In this document: piece by piece, positions 31,850 to 43,040 of the stretch | How the letters are laid out: each line of letters starts with the position of its first letter | Numbering within the stretch: position 1 is the stretch's first letter | Origin: Paraphaeosphaeria minitans | Taxonomy: Eukaryota > Ascomycota > Dothideomycetes > Pleosporales > Didymosphaeriaceae | Length of the DNA stretch: 64,000 nt | Direction of reading: 5' to 3' | Assembly (NCBI GenBank): GCA_015832175.1 | Contig: WJXW01000017.1 | Location: 248,001-312,000 of the forward strand | The notes under the pieces: generated by a model | The model's input: only the letters and a program-made list of their open reading frames with translations | What the model was told of the DNA's origin: nothing | The model's database searches: none | Position numbers and translations under genes: made by a program

Positions 31850-33342
31850 CTATAATCGTACTTTCCTGGCATCGCGGGGATGGCTCTCCATGGGGCAGTA
31901 GGGGCACTTGAAGCGGGTGCCTTTCGAGATGCGCTCGAGGGACTCTTGTGCTATTACGTGGCCGCATGGCATCATCATGGGAGGGTTAGCGTCGGTAGAT
32001 TGTTCCTTGGAGACGGGGCAAACAAAGATGGAGTGGAAATGGTAGGTTGGCGGCAGAGGGATCTCGACCTGTTCACAATTGTTAGTTTAGCGGCTCAAGA
32101 TAAATATCGCGGTCTCTCAACCGGCAGACATGAGTGGGGACGGAACGAGATAGACTTACTGGGAGCTCATTTTGCGTCGTCCACTCTGTGCGTGTCTTCT
32201 CCATGATGTTTTGCAGCTTCAGCAAATGGGGCAGGGCGATGGCGCCGGCTGTAGCAGCGATGTACAGCGGTGAGTCAGCCGAGAGCCCGAGCAGCGAACA
32301 AAACTCGCGAGTGAACGAAGTGGCAACTTCTTCCCAGGCCGTGTTGTTGTAGAAGTACCTTCGATATGGCGAATCCTCGACATTCTGCCAGTATGCCATG
32401 GCACCAATGAGCTGTTGGATCTCATTTGCATATCTCCCTCTGAAATGGCCAAATTCACGCCGCGCGTATTCGTATGCCGCGAGCGGCCCTTGGGGATCTT
32501 CGTCCATGGGCTCATCGTCGTCGGCGTCAAGCCCTTGCCCCACAAACAGACACACGAACTGCAGCCTGCACAGCTCAAACTCCAAGTTGCTCCCGCGCGC
32601 TTCCAGCAATTCGCTGCGCTCTCGTGCCCACCGTATAGCCGGCTTCAGATTCCTCGCCTGGCGGAGGTCGTGTAGTATAAGGTACATGTCCTGAAACTGT
32701 CCCTGAAGCTTCTCCGAGCTGAAGGATTCTTCTGCCATGTCTGCTCCCCAAGAGTCGTCCATCGAAGGGTTCGGTGTACTGGCGGTGGGTTCGGGACGTG
32801 GAGGGTGGCGGTGGGCTTCTTGGATGAAGGTGGAGGCTACCGAGAACTCACCCTCGCGGAGGAGGTGCATGGAGATGGCACGGTTGACGAGCCGCGGGTG
32901 CGAGGAAAGGGCATCGTTTGAGGCGGGTGGGATGGGCTTGTCTTTGAACTTCTGTGGCTGCATCAGTCGCCGCATGCTGCTGGGATGGGCGGGTTGAACG
33001 CACCTTGTCCAGAGCCTTGCCATATTTGTTCAGACCGGCGTATATGGGCTTGATGTCCTTCTGCGCCTGTTCGAGGCCCCTCTTGACGGGGTCTTGGAGC
33101 TTCGCAAGGGTCAATGGTGCCGTCTGCGGGTCTGCGGGCACATGGTCAGGCATGGCTCATGGTTGGCATGGTTGGGAGGCGCGATAAGGGCACGCACCTG
33201 CAGCAATCTTATCCCGAGCTGCAGTGAGCACATCCATAACGTTCTGGACGTCGTGGATGCTCGCCGAGAGGTTTGCCGACTTCTCCAGCACGTCGAGCAG
33301 CTCCAGCAGCTCGAGCATGCCCGTCGGCGGCGGTGGCGCCAT
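31850..33342 (-). CDS. rmd5: GID E3 ubiquitin ligase subunit RMD5/GID2
   Basis: The RING-like subunit of the GID/CTLH ubiquitin ligase, which degrades gluconeogenic enzymes when glucose returns. Exons on the minus strand: 33342-33198, 33131-33004, 32951-32160 and 32068-31850; introns of 66, 52 and 91 nt; 427 residues. A helical N-terminus leads to LisH (about residues 112-141, [20 protein letters not shown]), then CTLH/CRA helices ([20 protein letters not shown] onward). The C-terminal degenerate RING (about 372-413) comprises [25 protein letters not shown] and FKCPYC. The family's missing zinc ligands and the CPVSKEQ signature separate RMD5 from FYV10/GID9. It is divergent from the STB6-like gene. 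Confidence 0.93.
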
Positions 33343-33842
33343 CGTTCAGCGCGGGCAGTGGCTACGAGAGAATCGAGTTAGCAGTGCGGACGCAGCAGTG
33401 AAGGTGGTCTGGTAGTCGTGGCGGATAGAGGATGTAGGAGCCCTTTGGGGCCATGGCGTGCTGGAGAGGGCGTTGGGATGGGGTCGCGTTGGTGAGCTCG
33501 GTGATCGGAGCGGAGCAGGGATGCTGGCGTGTGACGTGTGGGGGAGGGCAGGCGCGACCGCAACGGCACGCTCAACCGCGCCGACCCGCCAGCAAGTTAT
33601 CTAGATAAGTATATAGGCATCTTCCCGCATCCCGCTCAACGCGGACCAGATACTCATCCAGCACGCGAACGATGCATAGCGCTGCCCTCTCCGACAGTCT
33701 CCCTAGGTAGTGCTTTCCCCCACTGGCTCGCGGGAGGACGCCGCAGTCTTGCGCCCGAGCTTGCGCGAGCACCATGAAGCAGCTGCCATTCCATCAAAAG
33801 GACAGCCTGTGAAGAGCACATCAAGGCCAGGCAGAAGCCGCC
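33343..33842. promoter_or_regulatory. Divergent promoter, RMD5 / STB6-like
   Basis: 500 bp between the two start codons, GC-rich and without a frame that I can support. Both promoters must lie here. Confidence 0.5.
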
Positions 33843-36509
33843 ATGTCGTATAATCTACCCGTCATGACCGCCGCCCCGCGCGACGTGGAGAGAGAGAAGG
33901 ACCGCAGACGACCCCCTACATCCTCGCCCATCGACGCCGAGCCCGCATCTGCCGCGCCAGTCTTCAAGCACATGACGTCGAACGCCCCCGAGCTATCCCG
34001 AACAACCACCGCCATCGACGAGGAACATGCCCACCTCGCCTCGGCAACCCACCAGCGCTTCATCTTGACAGACAGCGTCGCCGCTCGCTACCTTGAGGAA
34101 GATGCCGCTACCCAGGTGTTGTCTCGCCGCGAGAAGATCGAGGGATACGAGATCTATCTGGTCGAGCAGTGGGCGTGCTCTCGTATCCACCCGACCTTCA
34201 TCATCACAAATTACACCGGCGATCCGAACGATGTCGTGTGGGCCCATGTGCTCAGCGTCCCAAGAGACGAGACGCAGTGGTCGCCGCAGCTGCGAACCTA
34301 CTTCGGAGCGTTGGGTCAATTTCATGCCCGGAGAAGAGACACGAGCTTGGGAACAATCATGGTTACGAATCTGAGCAGCTTCCCCTCGTCTTTGACAATC
34401 ATTCCCATACCAGAGGGTGACGTGAAGAAGAACAGAGAGTACTTTTTCGTGAACGAGAACCTCAAAAGACTCGGGTGCTCTGGCCGTACTGGAATCAAGC
34501 TTGCTCCGCCTAGCGGTGCCACGCAGGCAAAATTCCACCAGCTGTACCGAACAAGCGATAAGATCCCGCTAAATAGTTCCGTCATAGAACTCGTGAAGCT
34601 GTGCCAGGTTGCCTTGGTGCTTTTCGGCAACCTCGAGCCGGAGTATGCAGACGGTCTGTTGTGTGATATGACGGAAAAAGCCATCAATGACTGGTGGATC
34701 GAGTTTGGCAATGAGTACTACACCGTCGAGCCACACGATGGGATCCTGGGGCCTACAACCGTTGCTGCCCTGCTTGGCATGCTTATGGGTGCACGCAATA
34801 GATTGCGCGCCTACAACGCACCTGTCTCCAAAGACGTCTTCGACCTGGAGAGCACTCGCCGCGGCATCTCCCACTTTCAAAAAGACCAGAGGATCGCCAA
34901 AACCCGTCAATTGGACCGACAAACCCTCGAACGCTTGCGCCGCGCAACTGCCAAGGCTGCAAGCAAAGAAAGCTGGGCCGTACCGCGCGCGTTCAAAGGT
35001 GCAGTGGCCGAGCTTGGTGGAAAAGGCGGCGAGATGGTCATGGGCATGGTCGGCGCGGGTGACAAGGCCGGGATCGCCGACATCGAAACCACCGACATTG
35101 ATCGATTTGTAGAGCTTGTGTCTGGAGAGCGGTCGAAATGGTTGTGGTATGGGAAACCTCGCAAGACCGCAAGTGGTGATATGTTCAGCCGCCTGCCCCG
35201 AGAAGAACGATCGGTTTCTCCAGACGAGCGCGGCCCTACACACATTGCAAACCTCATCAAGAGAGAGTCGACACTTGAAGCTCATGGCTCTTTAGCACGG
35301 GATAGTCGCGACGTCAAGCGTACAGATACAAAGCTGGCGATCGATGGCTATGATAGAGAAAAGGACCCCAACTCGAAGCGGGCAGCTATCAAACGAGCTA
35401 CAGAGAGGATTGAGACAGGAAGTGGGTTCCATCGCATCAAGGATGCAGTCGGCCGGCGTAACCATCAATCCAAGCCTAGCAAGGACGGCTTCCATCTACA
35501 ACATACCAAGTCAGATCTTTGGCCTGCGGCTCCTCAGAGCGGAAATGGTCCCACCACGTCGAAGACAGACGATCCCAAACAGAACCAAGACATACGACGC
35601 GAAGCTCTAGCTGGACGACGGACAGTCAGCAACTACGGTCCGAAGATCACCCAGGTCCTCACAGAAACACCGACAGCATCAGCCAGCACCCTCGACCTGC
35701 ATCGCGTTAGCGCGCCTCAAACGGACGGCGTCCATGAATCAACAGCATCCATTGGAGTAGTCGACCAGGATATATCCAAGACACATACTCCCGAACCGTC
35801 CATTGCAAGTTCTGTTTATCACGGCGTCGACCTCAACGATAAGCTACCTTGTGAAGAAACCCAAGATTTCCCGCCGTTGCTCCGGCGGACCCAGAGTGAT
35901 GACCAACTGGACCCTTACCATCGGATGCACCGCAACGACGACTGGTGGCCACGACATCTCTCGTTCAGCGTCGCACAAGAGAGCGTGTTGCGGTGGGAAG
36001 GCCTCGTGGCGCCAGATCCCGTTGACCCGGAACAAAAACAGAATCTCCCCGAGGCACTAGCCACGACTACACTGATGAGTGAGGAGGCGAAGCGATTGCA
36101 TCACAAGATCGCGCTGCTCTCCTCGCTCGACGCCAAGTGGGCTACGACGCACATTTCCACCATAACAGCTCTCGACTCTGCGGCCGAGCAGGACACCCTA
36201 CAGCTTGACTCGCTCTACTATACTGCACTCGACAGCTACCAGTCGTTGCGGGAAGACGCGCATGAGATCATATCAGGCAACCGTGCGCTGTTGCAGGAGC
36301 AAGTGCGGGATCTCGCCATGCTGAGCGATAAGTTGGAGTACGAGATTGGGAGTCTCAGGAGTAAAGTTGATGACGTGGAAGACGGCGTAGAAGAGCTAGA
36401 ACATCTGGTCGAGGGTTTGGAAAGTAGAGTAGATGAGGTCGAGAGCCTGCTTGGGGGCGAGAAAGAAGGTTGGCTTGGGTGGGCGTTACGAATAGTCACA
36501 GGGTTTTAG
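33843..36509 (+). CDS. STB6-like large conserved protein
   Basis: A single-exon 888-residue protein resembling fungal STB6/STB2-type proteins, named for yeast Sin3-binding proteins; the molecular role is poorly defined. The conserved N-terminal half (about residues 70-440) includes FILTDSVAARYLEEDAATQV, KIEGYEIYLVEQWACSR, the FNEN-like FVNENLKRLGCSGR, and DGILGPTTVAALLGMLMGAR. The middle (450-720) is low-complexity and basic, with many Ser/Thr. The C-terminal 130 residues form a long heptad-rich coiled coil (LREDAHEIISGNRALLQEQV through VEELEHLVEGLESRVDEVES) ending in the amphipathic WLGWALRIVTGF, a possible membrane-contact tip. The first ATG is used; there is no evidence of introns. Confidence 0.75.
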   Translation: MSYNLPVMTAAPRDVEREKDRRRPPTSSPIDAEPASAAPVFKHMTSNAPELSRTTTAIDEEHAHLASATHQRFILTDSVAARYLEEDAATQVLSRREKIEGYEIYLVEQWACSRIHPTFIITNYTGDPNDVVWAHVLSVPRDETQWSPQLRTYFGALGQFHARRRDTSLGTIMVTNLSSFPSSLTIIPIPEGDVKKNREYFFVNENLKRLGCSGRTGIKLAPPSGATQAKFHQLYRTSDKIPLNSSVIELVKLCQVALVLFGNLEPEYADGLLCDMTEKAINDWWIEFGNEYYTVEPHDGILGPTTVAALLGMLMGARNRLRAYNAPVSKDVFDLESTRRGISHFQKDQRIAKTRQLDRQTLERLRRATAKAASKESWAVPRAFKGAVAELGGKGGEMVMGMVGAGDKAGIADIETTDIDRFVELVSGERSKWLWYGKPRKTASGDMFSRLPREERSVSPDERGPTHIANLIKRESTLEAHGSLARDSRDVKRTDTKLAIDGYDREKDPNSKRAAIKRATERIETGSGFHRIKDAVGRRNHQSKPSKDGFHLQHTKSDLWPAAPQSGNGPTTSKTDDPKQNQDIRREALAGRRTVSNYGPKITQVLTETPTASASTLDLHRVSAPQTDGVHESTASIGVVDQDISKTHTPEPSIASSVYHGVDLNDKLPCEETQDFPPLLRRTQSDDQLDPYHRMHRNDDWWPRHLSFSVAQESVLRWEGLVAPDPVDPEQKQNLPEALATTTLMSEEAKRLHHKIALLSSLDAKWATTHISTITALDSAAEQDTLQLDSLYYTALDSYQSLREDAHEIISGNRALLQEQVRDLAMLSDKLEYEIGSLRSKVDDVEDGVEELEHLVEGLESRVDEVESLLGGEKEGWLGWALRIVTGF

Positions 36510-36816
36510 ATGGCAGCGTATCCTCGGCGTACTAATTGGATAACACTGTTGCGCATGTTTGTACAGGTGTACCGATAGACGAGTACCAACGTGTTAGAAT
36601 GCCACTCCGAGATGTCGGCAGCTTACCTGAGATTTGCGTATTCATTATGACGTTAGCAATGAACACAGAAACATCATTCTGATAGCCTCTTCCTTACACG
36701 ATACACGAACCCGATACATGAAGCGCTCTACCTGACGCTGGGTCCCGGGACAAGCGATACGTACCTACAGGTTTCAGGGGATTCTGGGTCCGGTGTTGTG
36801 GCATTGCAGTTCGAGG

Positions 36817-37170
36817 CTAGAAGTGCTGCCAGCGCCGCGTCAGACGGCGCATGTTCTCCTTGCACAGTCTTCTCAACTTGTCATGCTGATAGCACTGTGA
36901 GGTTTTCGCCGTGGACGCAAAGTATTGGCCCATAACGAGGTTGTGTAGGTAGGTAACCGAACAGGATGCGACAGCCGGGACTTCTTCCAAATGGATCTGT
37001 TTGATAATGTTCAGCCCACATGTGACGTCGTCCAAGACCCTTTTGAATTGTTTTGTACGCGCGATCGGGGGCAGCGCAGTATTAGTTGAGGTGATCAGGT
37101 GATCAGGTGATGGTTGGTCGTTGGCTTGCGGAGCCGGGGATGCTGTCTGTCAACGGTCGAAATATATCGG
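36817..37170 (-). pseudogene. Unidentified coding relic
   Basis: The minus strand reads TALPPIARTKQFKRVLDDVT, CGLNIIKQIHLEEVPAVASC and onward to RRLTRRWQHF and a stop at 36817. Composition looks like a real protein C-terminus. The upstream end runs through an 8-bp direct repeat (GGTGATCA, three copies near 37090-37112), after which the likely frame changes. No family was recognised. Confidence 0.3.
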
Positions 37171-37345
37171 GCAACGGCTGCATACGGAGGCGGAAGCCGC
37201 TGAGAAACATGCAGCGATTATCCAGTGACGTTTAATGCAAGTAATGTCGACTCACACCTCGAACAATGATACAGTCTCCAGACGACGCTTGACACCAGTG
37301 AAAGATTTGAGTGCATATGTATATCTCAAATGAACCGAAAGGAAG

Positions 37346-37700
37346 TCATCGAGGCTCGATGAAGACGTGTGGGTTGTCGCAATAGAAATCTTGGATCTTC
37401 TCACCAAGACGATTGAATGTATTCACGACGAGGTTGGCCCGATAGTGGAGGGAGAAGTAGTCTACATGTAGCGTGCTTCTCTGGCCTTGAGAAGGAGAGC
37501 CTTGGCTTGGCAATAAAGAGAGCAGAGGCGGCAACACTATTTCTGCGTATCTCTTGGGTACAGTCGTGCCCATACCCTACACCTCGATGTATGAGCCGCT
37601 ATCTCGGACGCGCCTCATGGTGACCCACATGTTCTGCAGATCGCCCAAAGGGTGAGCTACTACTGCAGGCTCGGGGCGTGGCGAACTGGGTCTTATCAGA
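37346..37700 (-). pseudogene. Unidentified coding relic with in-frame TAG
   Basis: The minus strand reads HPLGDLQNMWVTMRRVRDSG, SYIEV, then an in-frame TAG (37577-37579), then GMGTTVPKRYAEIVLPPLLS and onward to YCDNPHVFIEPR and a stop at 37346. Both sides of the TAG look like continuous coding sequence, so a CAG-to-TAG change is likely. The 75-codon part after the TAG has its own ATG and could in principle still be made. I cannot name the family; the neighbouring 36.8-kb relic may be part of the same old gene. Confidence 0.38.
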
Positions 37701-38340
37701 GGCAAGCCTAAGCGTGATCATCATGGATCGTTGATACTGAAGTGGCCGAGTTCCGAGGAGCATTTGCTCCAGAGGCCAAGTCGCAACTATCGCGCGCAAC
37801 GTCCCACTGGGCGAGTCGACAAACAGTGTCCAAGTTCAGATGTGCCAGCGATGGCGCAGGGAAACTTCGTACAGGCGACTTCCGTCGCCCAGCCGGCAGT
37901 CGAGCTGGGCTGCTTCATGAAGGCCCTCTGTGGCCCACGGTCGGCAAAACGCACGTGTCTGACGGTTGCGCCGCTCGTGATGAGGACAAAGGAAGCGCAC
38001 TAGAACGGCGTGGTCAGCTGCCGTGCAGATGGACTTTGTAGGTAATTGTTCAAGCGCTGCGCAGCACGATGCATGAGGATTCGCACACAGGCGACTTCCG
38101 AACCTCTGTTCTGGTAATGAAGCACACAAGGCGACGGGGTAGGTACCGTAGGATGAGGGGCGGTCTGGAGGCTTTTGGAGCCTTCCCGGGCCAATTTCTC
38201 TCGAGTTTCCACAAGCGGGAGGTGGGCACGCGGGTCGCGGCGGGGTGGCACCGATGATGATCCCGTGCGGAACAGCCGCGCTGAGGTGATGGGCAAGGCT
38301 TGAAAGGGTGGTGCCTGCAAGCGCTCTGGTGATGGGCAGC

Positions 38341-38398
38341 GCTTGGAGGGTGACGCTTGAAGGGTGGCGCTTGACAGGGTGACGCTTGAAAGGGTGCA
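38341..38398. repeat. 14-15 bp tandem repeat
   Basis: Four imperfect copies of GCTTGAAAGGGTGAC lie head to tail, with a looser fifth copy near 38298. Confidence 0.8.
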
Positions 38399-38490
38399 GC
38401 ACTCTTCGCGCGTACCGTAGGCTTCCAGTTGGAAAGGCTCCTGTGTTCTCGGCGTCGACGAAGAACAGTCCGAGCGGAGGGTGTTGTCTG

Positions 38491-38570
38491 GACGGAGGGT
38501 GTCTGAACGCAGGGTGTCGGGACGGAGGGTGTCTGAACGCAGGGTGTCGGGACGGAGTGTGTCTGAACGG
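38491..38570. repeat. 30-bp minisatellite, 2.7 copies
   Basis: The 30-bp unit starting GACGGAGGGTGTCTGAACGC is present exactly at 38491-38520 and 38521-38550 and partly to 38570. Each unit contains smaller GGGTGTC repeats. Because 30 is divisible by three, all frames can stay open, which explains the long frames over it (a DTLRS/DTLRP repeat on the minus strand). Confidence 0.92.
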
Positions 38571-39059
38571 TAGCCCAGGTCGGACATCAAAGCTCCCGCC
38601 ACGCCAACCGCAAAGAGAACGTCAACCGAAGCCCCGCGATTGTGTAGCGCGGATTCGGCGCGCTTATCTGTTACCCCAGCTGCGATATCAGACAGGCCAG
38701 CAAATGAGGCTGGGGGCCCCGTTCCTCGTGATAAGAAACTCACCTGTCCGGCACGGCAATGGTCTGGAGGATTTGGCGAGGCCAGACGGTCCAACTCTTG
38801 GAGGAAAAGGAGCAGTGGCGGACAAGGCCGGCCTGCCAATCAAGTCGAATTGGCGGCGTCTCTAACCAGCCTGGAAGAGGCAGCTGCCACTGCACAGCCA
38901 AGAGATGCACGACGCACAGAACTTCGAACCGTCGTCCAGGCCGAAGCCGTAGCGTGCACTGCGACCACAAATAAAAACCCCCCGGTGACCCTGGAGACTG
39001 TTCCAGTTCCTTGCCTTCAATCGCAGCAAAGGAATTTGCCCTTTGTGCCAGCTCTCGCC

Positions 39060-41099
39060 ATGGCCAGTGTCGTTCCGAACCCCGACCCCGCGCTGGACAT
39101 CGCGCACGAACACCACCACGAGCACCTTCACCACGGTGTCGCCGCACATGCCGACGTCAACGACGACAAGGCCTACACCAAAGGTACCACGCTCAACGAG
39201 CCGAGCGTGATTCCCGCCCAAGATCCGAACGACGATGCGCTCCACCGTCTTGGCCACCCGGAGCGGAAAGATATCGACATCGAAAAGTCTGGCGGCGGCG
39301 GCTACTACGAAACCGAGCAGGGCAGCCTGGAGAAGGATTCGCACACAAATGGAGTCGCCGACGAGGAGGACCCCAAGAGACACACCATCTCCATGTACTA
39401 CCGAAGATACCGCATCTTCGTCCACATCTTCATTGGAATGTTCTTCACCGGGTACGCATTGCATGCTCGCAGCCCACGTTGCGAGACCCTTTACTGACGT
39501 CCAACAGTTGGTGGGTTGCCAGCGTTGTAGTGCATCGGCACGATAAGAACTGGGTCATTCCATTCCTGTTCTGGTTGGCCATCATGCTCCGACTCATCTT
39601 CTTCCATGTTCCCATCACCATCGTCACGCGACCCATGCACTTTGTTTGGAACAACACCGGTGTGCGCTTCGTCGCATTGATCCCGGAGAAGATGCGCACT
39701 TATGCTGGTGCTGCTCTTACCGTCGCCGTCATCCTTGTTGGAACCTTTGCGAGTGCCGAGTCGGTGGACAACACTCGTGCTAACCGTGCCATCAGTCTGT
39801 TCGGTCTGGTTGTTTTCATCACCTTCTTCTATGCCACATCGCGGAACAGGAAGAAGATTGTATGGCACACCGTCATCGTCGGCATGCTCACGCAATTCAT
39901 CATCGCCCTCTTCGTTCTCAGGACCACGGCTGGTTACGACATCTTCAACTTCATCTCCACCCTGGCTCGTGAGCTGCTGGGTTTCGCCAAGGACGGTGTA
40001 GCGTTTTTGACCACGGATGAAATCGCCGCCAACACCTACTTCTTTTTCAGTGTCATTCCGGCCATCATCTTCTTCGTCGCCTTCGTGCAGCTGCTGTACT
40101 ACTGGGGCATTGTACAGTGGTTCATCGGCAAGTTTGCCGTCTTCTTCTTCTGGTCCATGCGCGTCTCCGGTGCCGAGGCTGTCGTCGCTGCCGCGTCTCC
40201 CTTCATTGGCCAAGGAGAGTCCGCCATGTTGATTCGGCCCTTCGTCGCGCATTTGACCCAGGCCGAGTTGCACCAGGTCATGACTTCGGGTTTCGCTACC
40301 ATCGCCGGTAGTGTCCTCGTTGCCTACATTGGCATGGGTATCAACCCCCAGGCGCTCATCTCGTCCTGTGTTATGAGTATCCCTGCTTCCCTTGCCATTA
40401 GTAAACTACGATACCCCGAAGAGGAGGAGACTCTTACTGCTGGGCGCGTTGTCATTCCTGACGATGATGAGCACAAGGCCGCAAACTCTCTGCACGCCTT
40501 CGCCAACGGTGCGTGGTTAGGTCTCAAGATTGCCGGCATGATCGTCACCACGCTCCTCTGCATCATTGCGCTGCTGAACCTTGTCGACGGGCTATTGACT
40601 TGGTGGGGCCGATACATCAACCTGGACGGAGACTACGATCTGACTTTGGAGCTCATTCTCGGCTACCTCTGCTTCCCGATCGCCTTCTTGATCGGTGTGC
40701 CCCGCAACAAGCACGAGCTTCTTCTTGTCGGACGTTTGATTGGTGTCAAGGTCATCGCAAACGAATTTGTTGCCTTCAACAGCCTGCAGAACGAGCCCGC
40801 ATACGCCAACCTGTCGCCTCGTGCCAGACTCATTGCCACTTACGCCGTCTGCGGTTTCGGTAACATTGGTTCTCTCGGAACCCAAATCGGTGTGCTCAGC
40901 CAGATCAGCCCTGGACGCAGCGGTGACGTCTCGCGCCTTGCCGTCAGCGCATTGATTTCGGGTGTCATCTCCACCTTGACCAGTGCCAGCATTGCCGGTT
41001 TGGTGGTCAACGATCAGGTAAGCATTGTTCCATCAACTCTTGCAGGCCCAAGTCTAACTCCTTTAGGTGAAATTCACTTCGGCTCCCCCTTCCTCTTGA
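39060..41099 (+). CDS. Concentrative nucleoside transporter (CNT family)
   Basis: A plasma-membrane symporter that imports nucleosides with H+ or Na+. Exons: 39060-39451, 39508-41017 and 41067-41099; introns of 56 and 49 nt; 644 residues. The cytoplasmic N-terminus is His-rich (HEHHHEHLHH) and about 115 residues long. CNT landmarks follow: about ten membrane segments, the SGAEAVVAAASPFIGQGESA substrate-site loop, the HQVMTSGFATIAGSVLVAYI region, NEFVAFNSL, and the CGFGNIGSLGTQIG stretch near the end. The last exon encodes only ten residues (VKFTSAPSS type ending). The DUR3-type urea permease lies 1.9 kb downstream on the same strand, suggesting a nitrogen-salvage context. Confidence 0.93.
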
Positions 41100-42344
41100 A
41101 TGGTCTGGTGTCGCGTTCCGGGACCGACCCTGTATGCATAATGTTGAAGAAAAAGGCCAAAGTTGTTCGGCCGGAGAGATACCCTATTGCAAGTTGAAAA
41201 TATTCGATCAAGTTCCCAAATCGTTCCCATGCAATTGTGTGAAGGCGACCATGCTTGTTTTCTCTTGTAACCCTGTCGCTTGGTGTGCCGTGGCCGCTGA
41301 ATGGCGAGGTAAGGCCAAGTGCAGGACTGACGATCTGGCGATTGAATAAAAACCTATACCAACGGTGGAAGAAATGGGAGGTGGGTTCTCGAGAAGTGGA
41401 AAAAAACAAACCGAAAGGTGAAATTGGGTCGCCGACGGGCCCTTTTACGTTCGCTTGCACGCGTTAGGCCATATGTCGCAAAATGTCGTTTGAGCTTGGC
41501 AGACTAGGTGCCTACTTTGGCGATGCATGGTTCGTTCGGTCCTCGTTCATGCACAAGATTCATCAGTCAGCATCAAGATACGGTAGGTAGCTGATGCGAG
41601 CTGTATCTTGTTGCCAATCGCAAGACGAGTGAAACCGCGGATACGCATCTTTCGCGCGTCGTGATGTCACCATGGTGCGGTGGGTCCAAGGAGAGGTGGC
41701 ATAGGAAGTGACCTCATCCAGCAGATGCAGGTGGTCGCATCGCGTCCGACGCGTCGGGAAGGGGCGTTATCACGTGGCGCTTCGCTCTCGGGCTCCGGCC
41801 GGATCCTCAACCTCGAAAAGTTGTACGCGACAACGAATTTCGCAATACAACATGCTCCTGCTGCGTTGTCTACCGGTTCTTTTCAATCCATTCATGTCGC
41901 AGAGGTCACATGATTGGTACACCGTTTCGCGAAATCTCGAATCCGAGGTGCCCTCTAGGTAGGTAGGTACGATGCGGGTGTTGGGCCGTCTTTGTGCAAG
42001 CCAAGTACAATAGCTATACCTACCTACAACCATCCCTCCAGAGAGCGATGTCGGCGCAGACTCGTACCCTATCCACCTGGACCTGGCAACGCCATTAGAA
42101 ACGCGATCGAGTACTCTGATCGCGAATCGCCCACAGCGGTAGACGTCAGATGGTTGGGAGGGCAGGGCTGAGAGATAAGGACGCCAGATGGGCCAATCAC
42201 GAGGCTGACGATGATAGGGCAACCGCAGCTGCTCCTCCTCCTCCACAAGACCATTACGCGACTCCCTTGACCGAAACTCGTTCAGCTATCTAGGTATCGC
42301 GGAGATGGTTGCGTTGCTTGCTTTGAGAAGAAGGCACACATTGT

Positions 42345-42406
42345 GCAGCCCTCTCTGCTCTCGGCAGCCCTCTCGGCAGCCCTCTCTGCTCTCGGCAGCC
42401 CTCTCT
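42345..42406. repeat. 31-bp tandem duplication
   Basis: The segment GCAGCCCTCTCTGCTCTCG plus GCAGCCCTCTCG occurs twice in tandem; the shorter GCAGCCCTCTC block therefore appears four times. Confidence 0.85.
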
Positions 42407-42473
42407 TCCATCTGGGCCGTGACGCAATAATATGGACGGGCCAAAGCATGCTCGCCGCATCGAACTCCTCCGC

Positions 42474-42514
42474 CGAGTATCCCACGATAGTCCCCGAGTA
42501 TCCCACGATAGTCC
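42474..42514. repeat. 21-bp tandem duplication
   Basis: CGAGTATCCCACGATAGTCC is repeated exactly at 42474-42493 and 42495-42514, one base apart. Confidence 0.92.
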
Positions 42515-43040
42515 GTCGTCCATCTGCATGCTTGTACCTATACATAGACGCATGAGGGCCGGAAGCTTGACCAGCATGCAGCGTGACTAAACCCATCCGC
42601 TCACCTTATCTCGACTGCATCTCGCTTCGTTATCAGGTTCCAGCCAGGGGCTCGCCCATGCTCCTTCGACCATGGCGAACTACCCCACGGCTCCACTAAA
42701 TGCCGCCCACGGCCAATACGGGGAATTCTATAGCATGGACTCCTGTACAATTCGCTGCATGCCCATCGCCAAAGAGCGACAGTCAACCTTGGGCGCCGGC
42801 CACTATGGGCCCCGAACTGTCCATCACTTCTTTTATCTTCACAAGCCTCACGCCATCGTCTCCGCTTACGGTACACTAGAACACATCGCACTTTGACCAA
42901 GACTTGCTGTTTCTCGGCCGGGAGCATATATAGGTAGTCGCTACGCCTCTGGGTCGGAACGCCAGTCAAGATACGCCTACTCGCCCATCTCACCAGCAAC
43001 AGTCGCCTCGTGGCTTTCTCGAGCCCCCATCAAAGCAAAC

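Larger units (their letters stand above)
36510..39059. other. Long gap with relics and minisatellites
   Basis: 2.5 kb upstream of the nucleoside transporter. It holds two minus-strand coding relics (36817-37170 and 37346-37700) and two tandem-repeat tracts (38341-38398 and 38491-38570), listed separately. Long frames at 38000-38865 on both strands are by-products of the repeats. Confidence 0.5.
41100..43040. other. Gap upstream of urea permease
   Basis: No gene is supported. It contains two short tandem duplications (42345-42406 and 42474-42514) and TAGGTAGGTA-type words near 41957 and 42018. GATA-type words (AGATAAG at 42173 and 42605 reversed, TGATAA at 42630 reversed) could be AreA/NIT2 sites for the urea permease, but their number is near chance expectation. 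Confidence 0.4.

Noticed and set aside
38491..38570. Possible CRISPR-like spaced repeats
   Set aside because: Units are directly adjacent with no unique spacers, and the genome is eukaryotic.
38000..38839. 279-codon minus-strand frame with DTLRS/P repeats
   Set aside because: It depends on minisatellites, both strands are open, and nothing outside the repeat looks like a protein family.
39491..40273. 260-codon minus-strand open frame
   Set aside because: It lies wholly inside the nucleoside transporter exon and has a composition explained by the antisense of membrane-protein codons.
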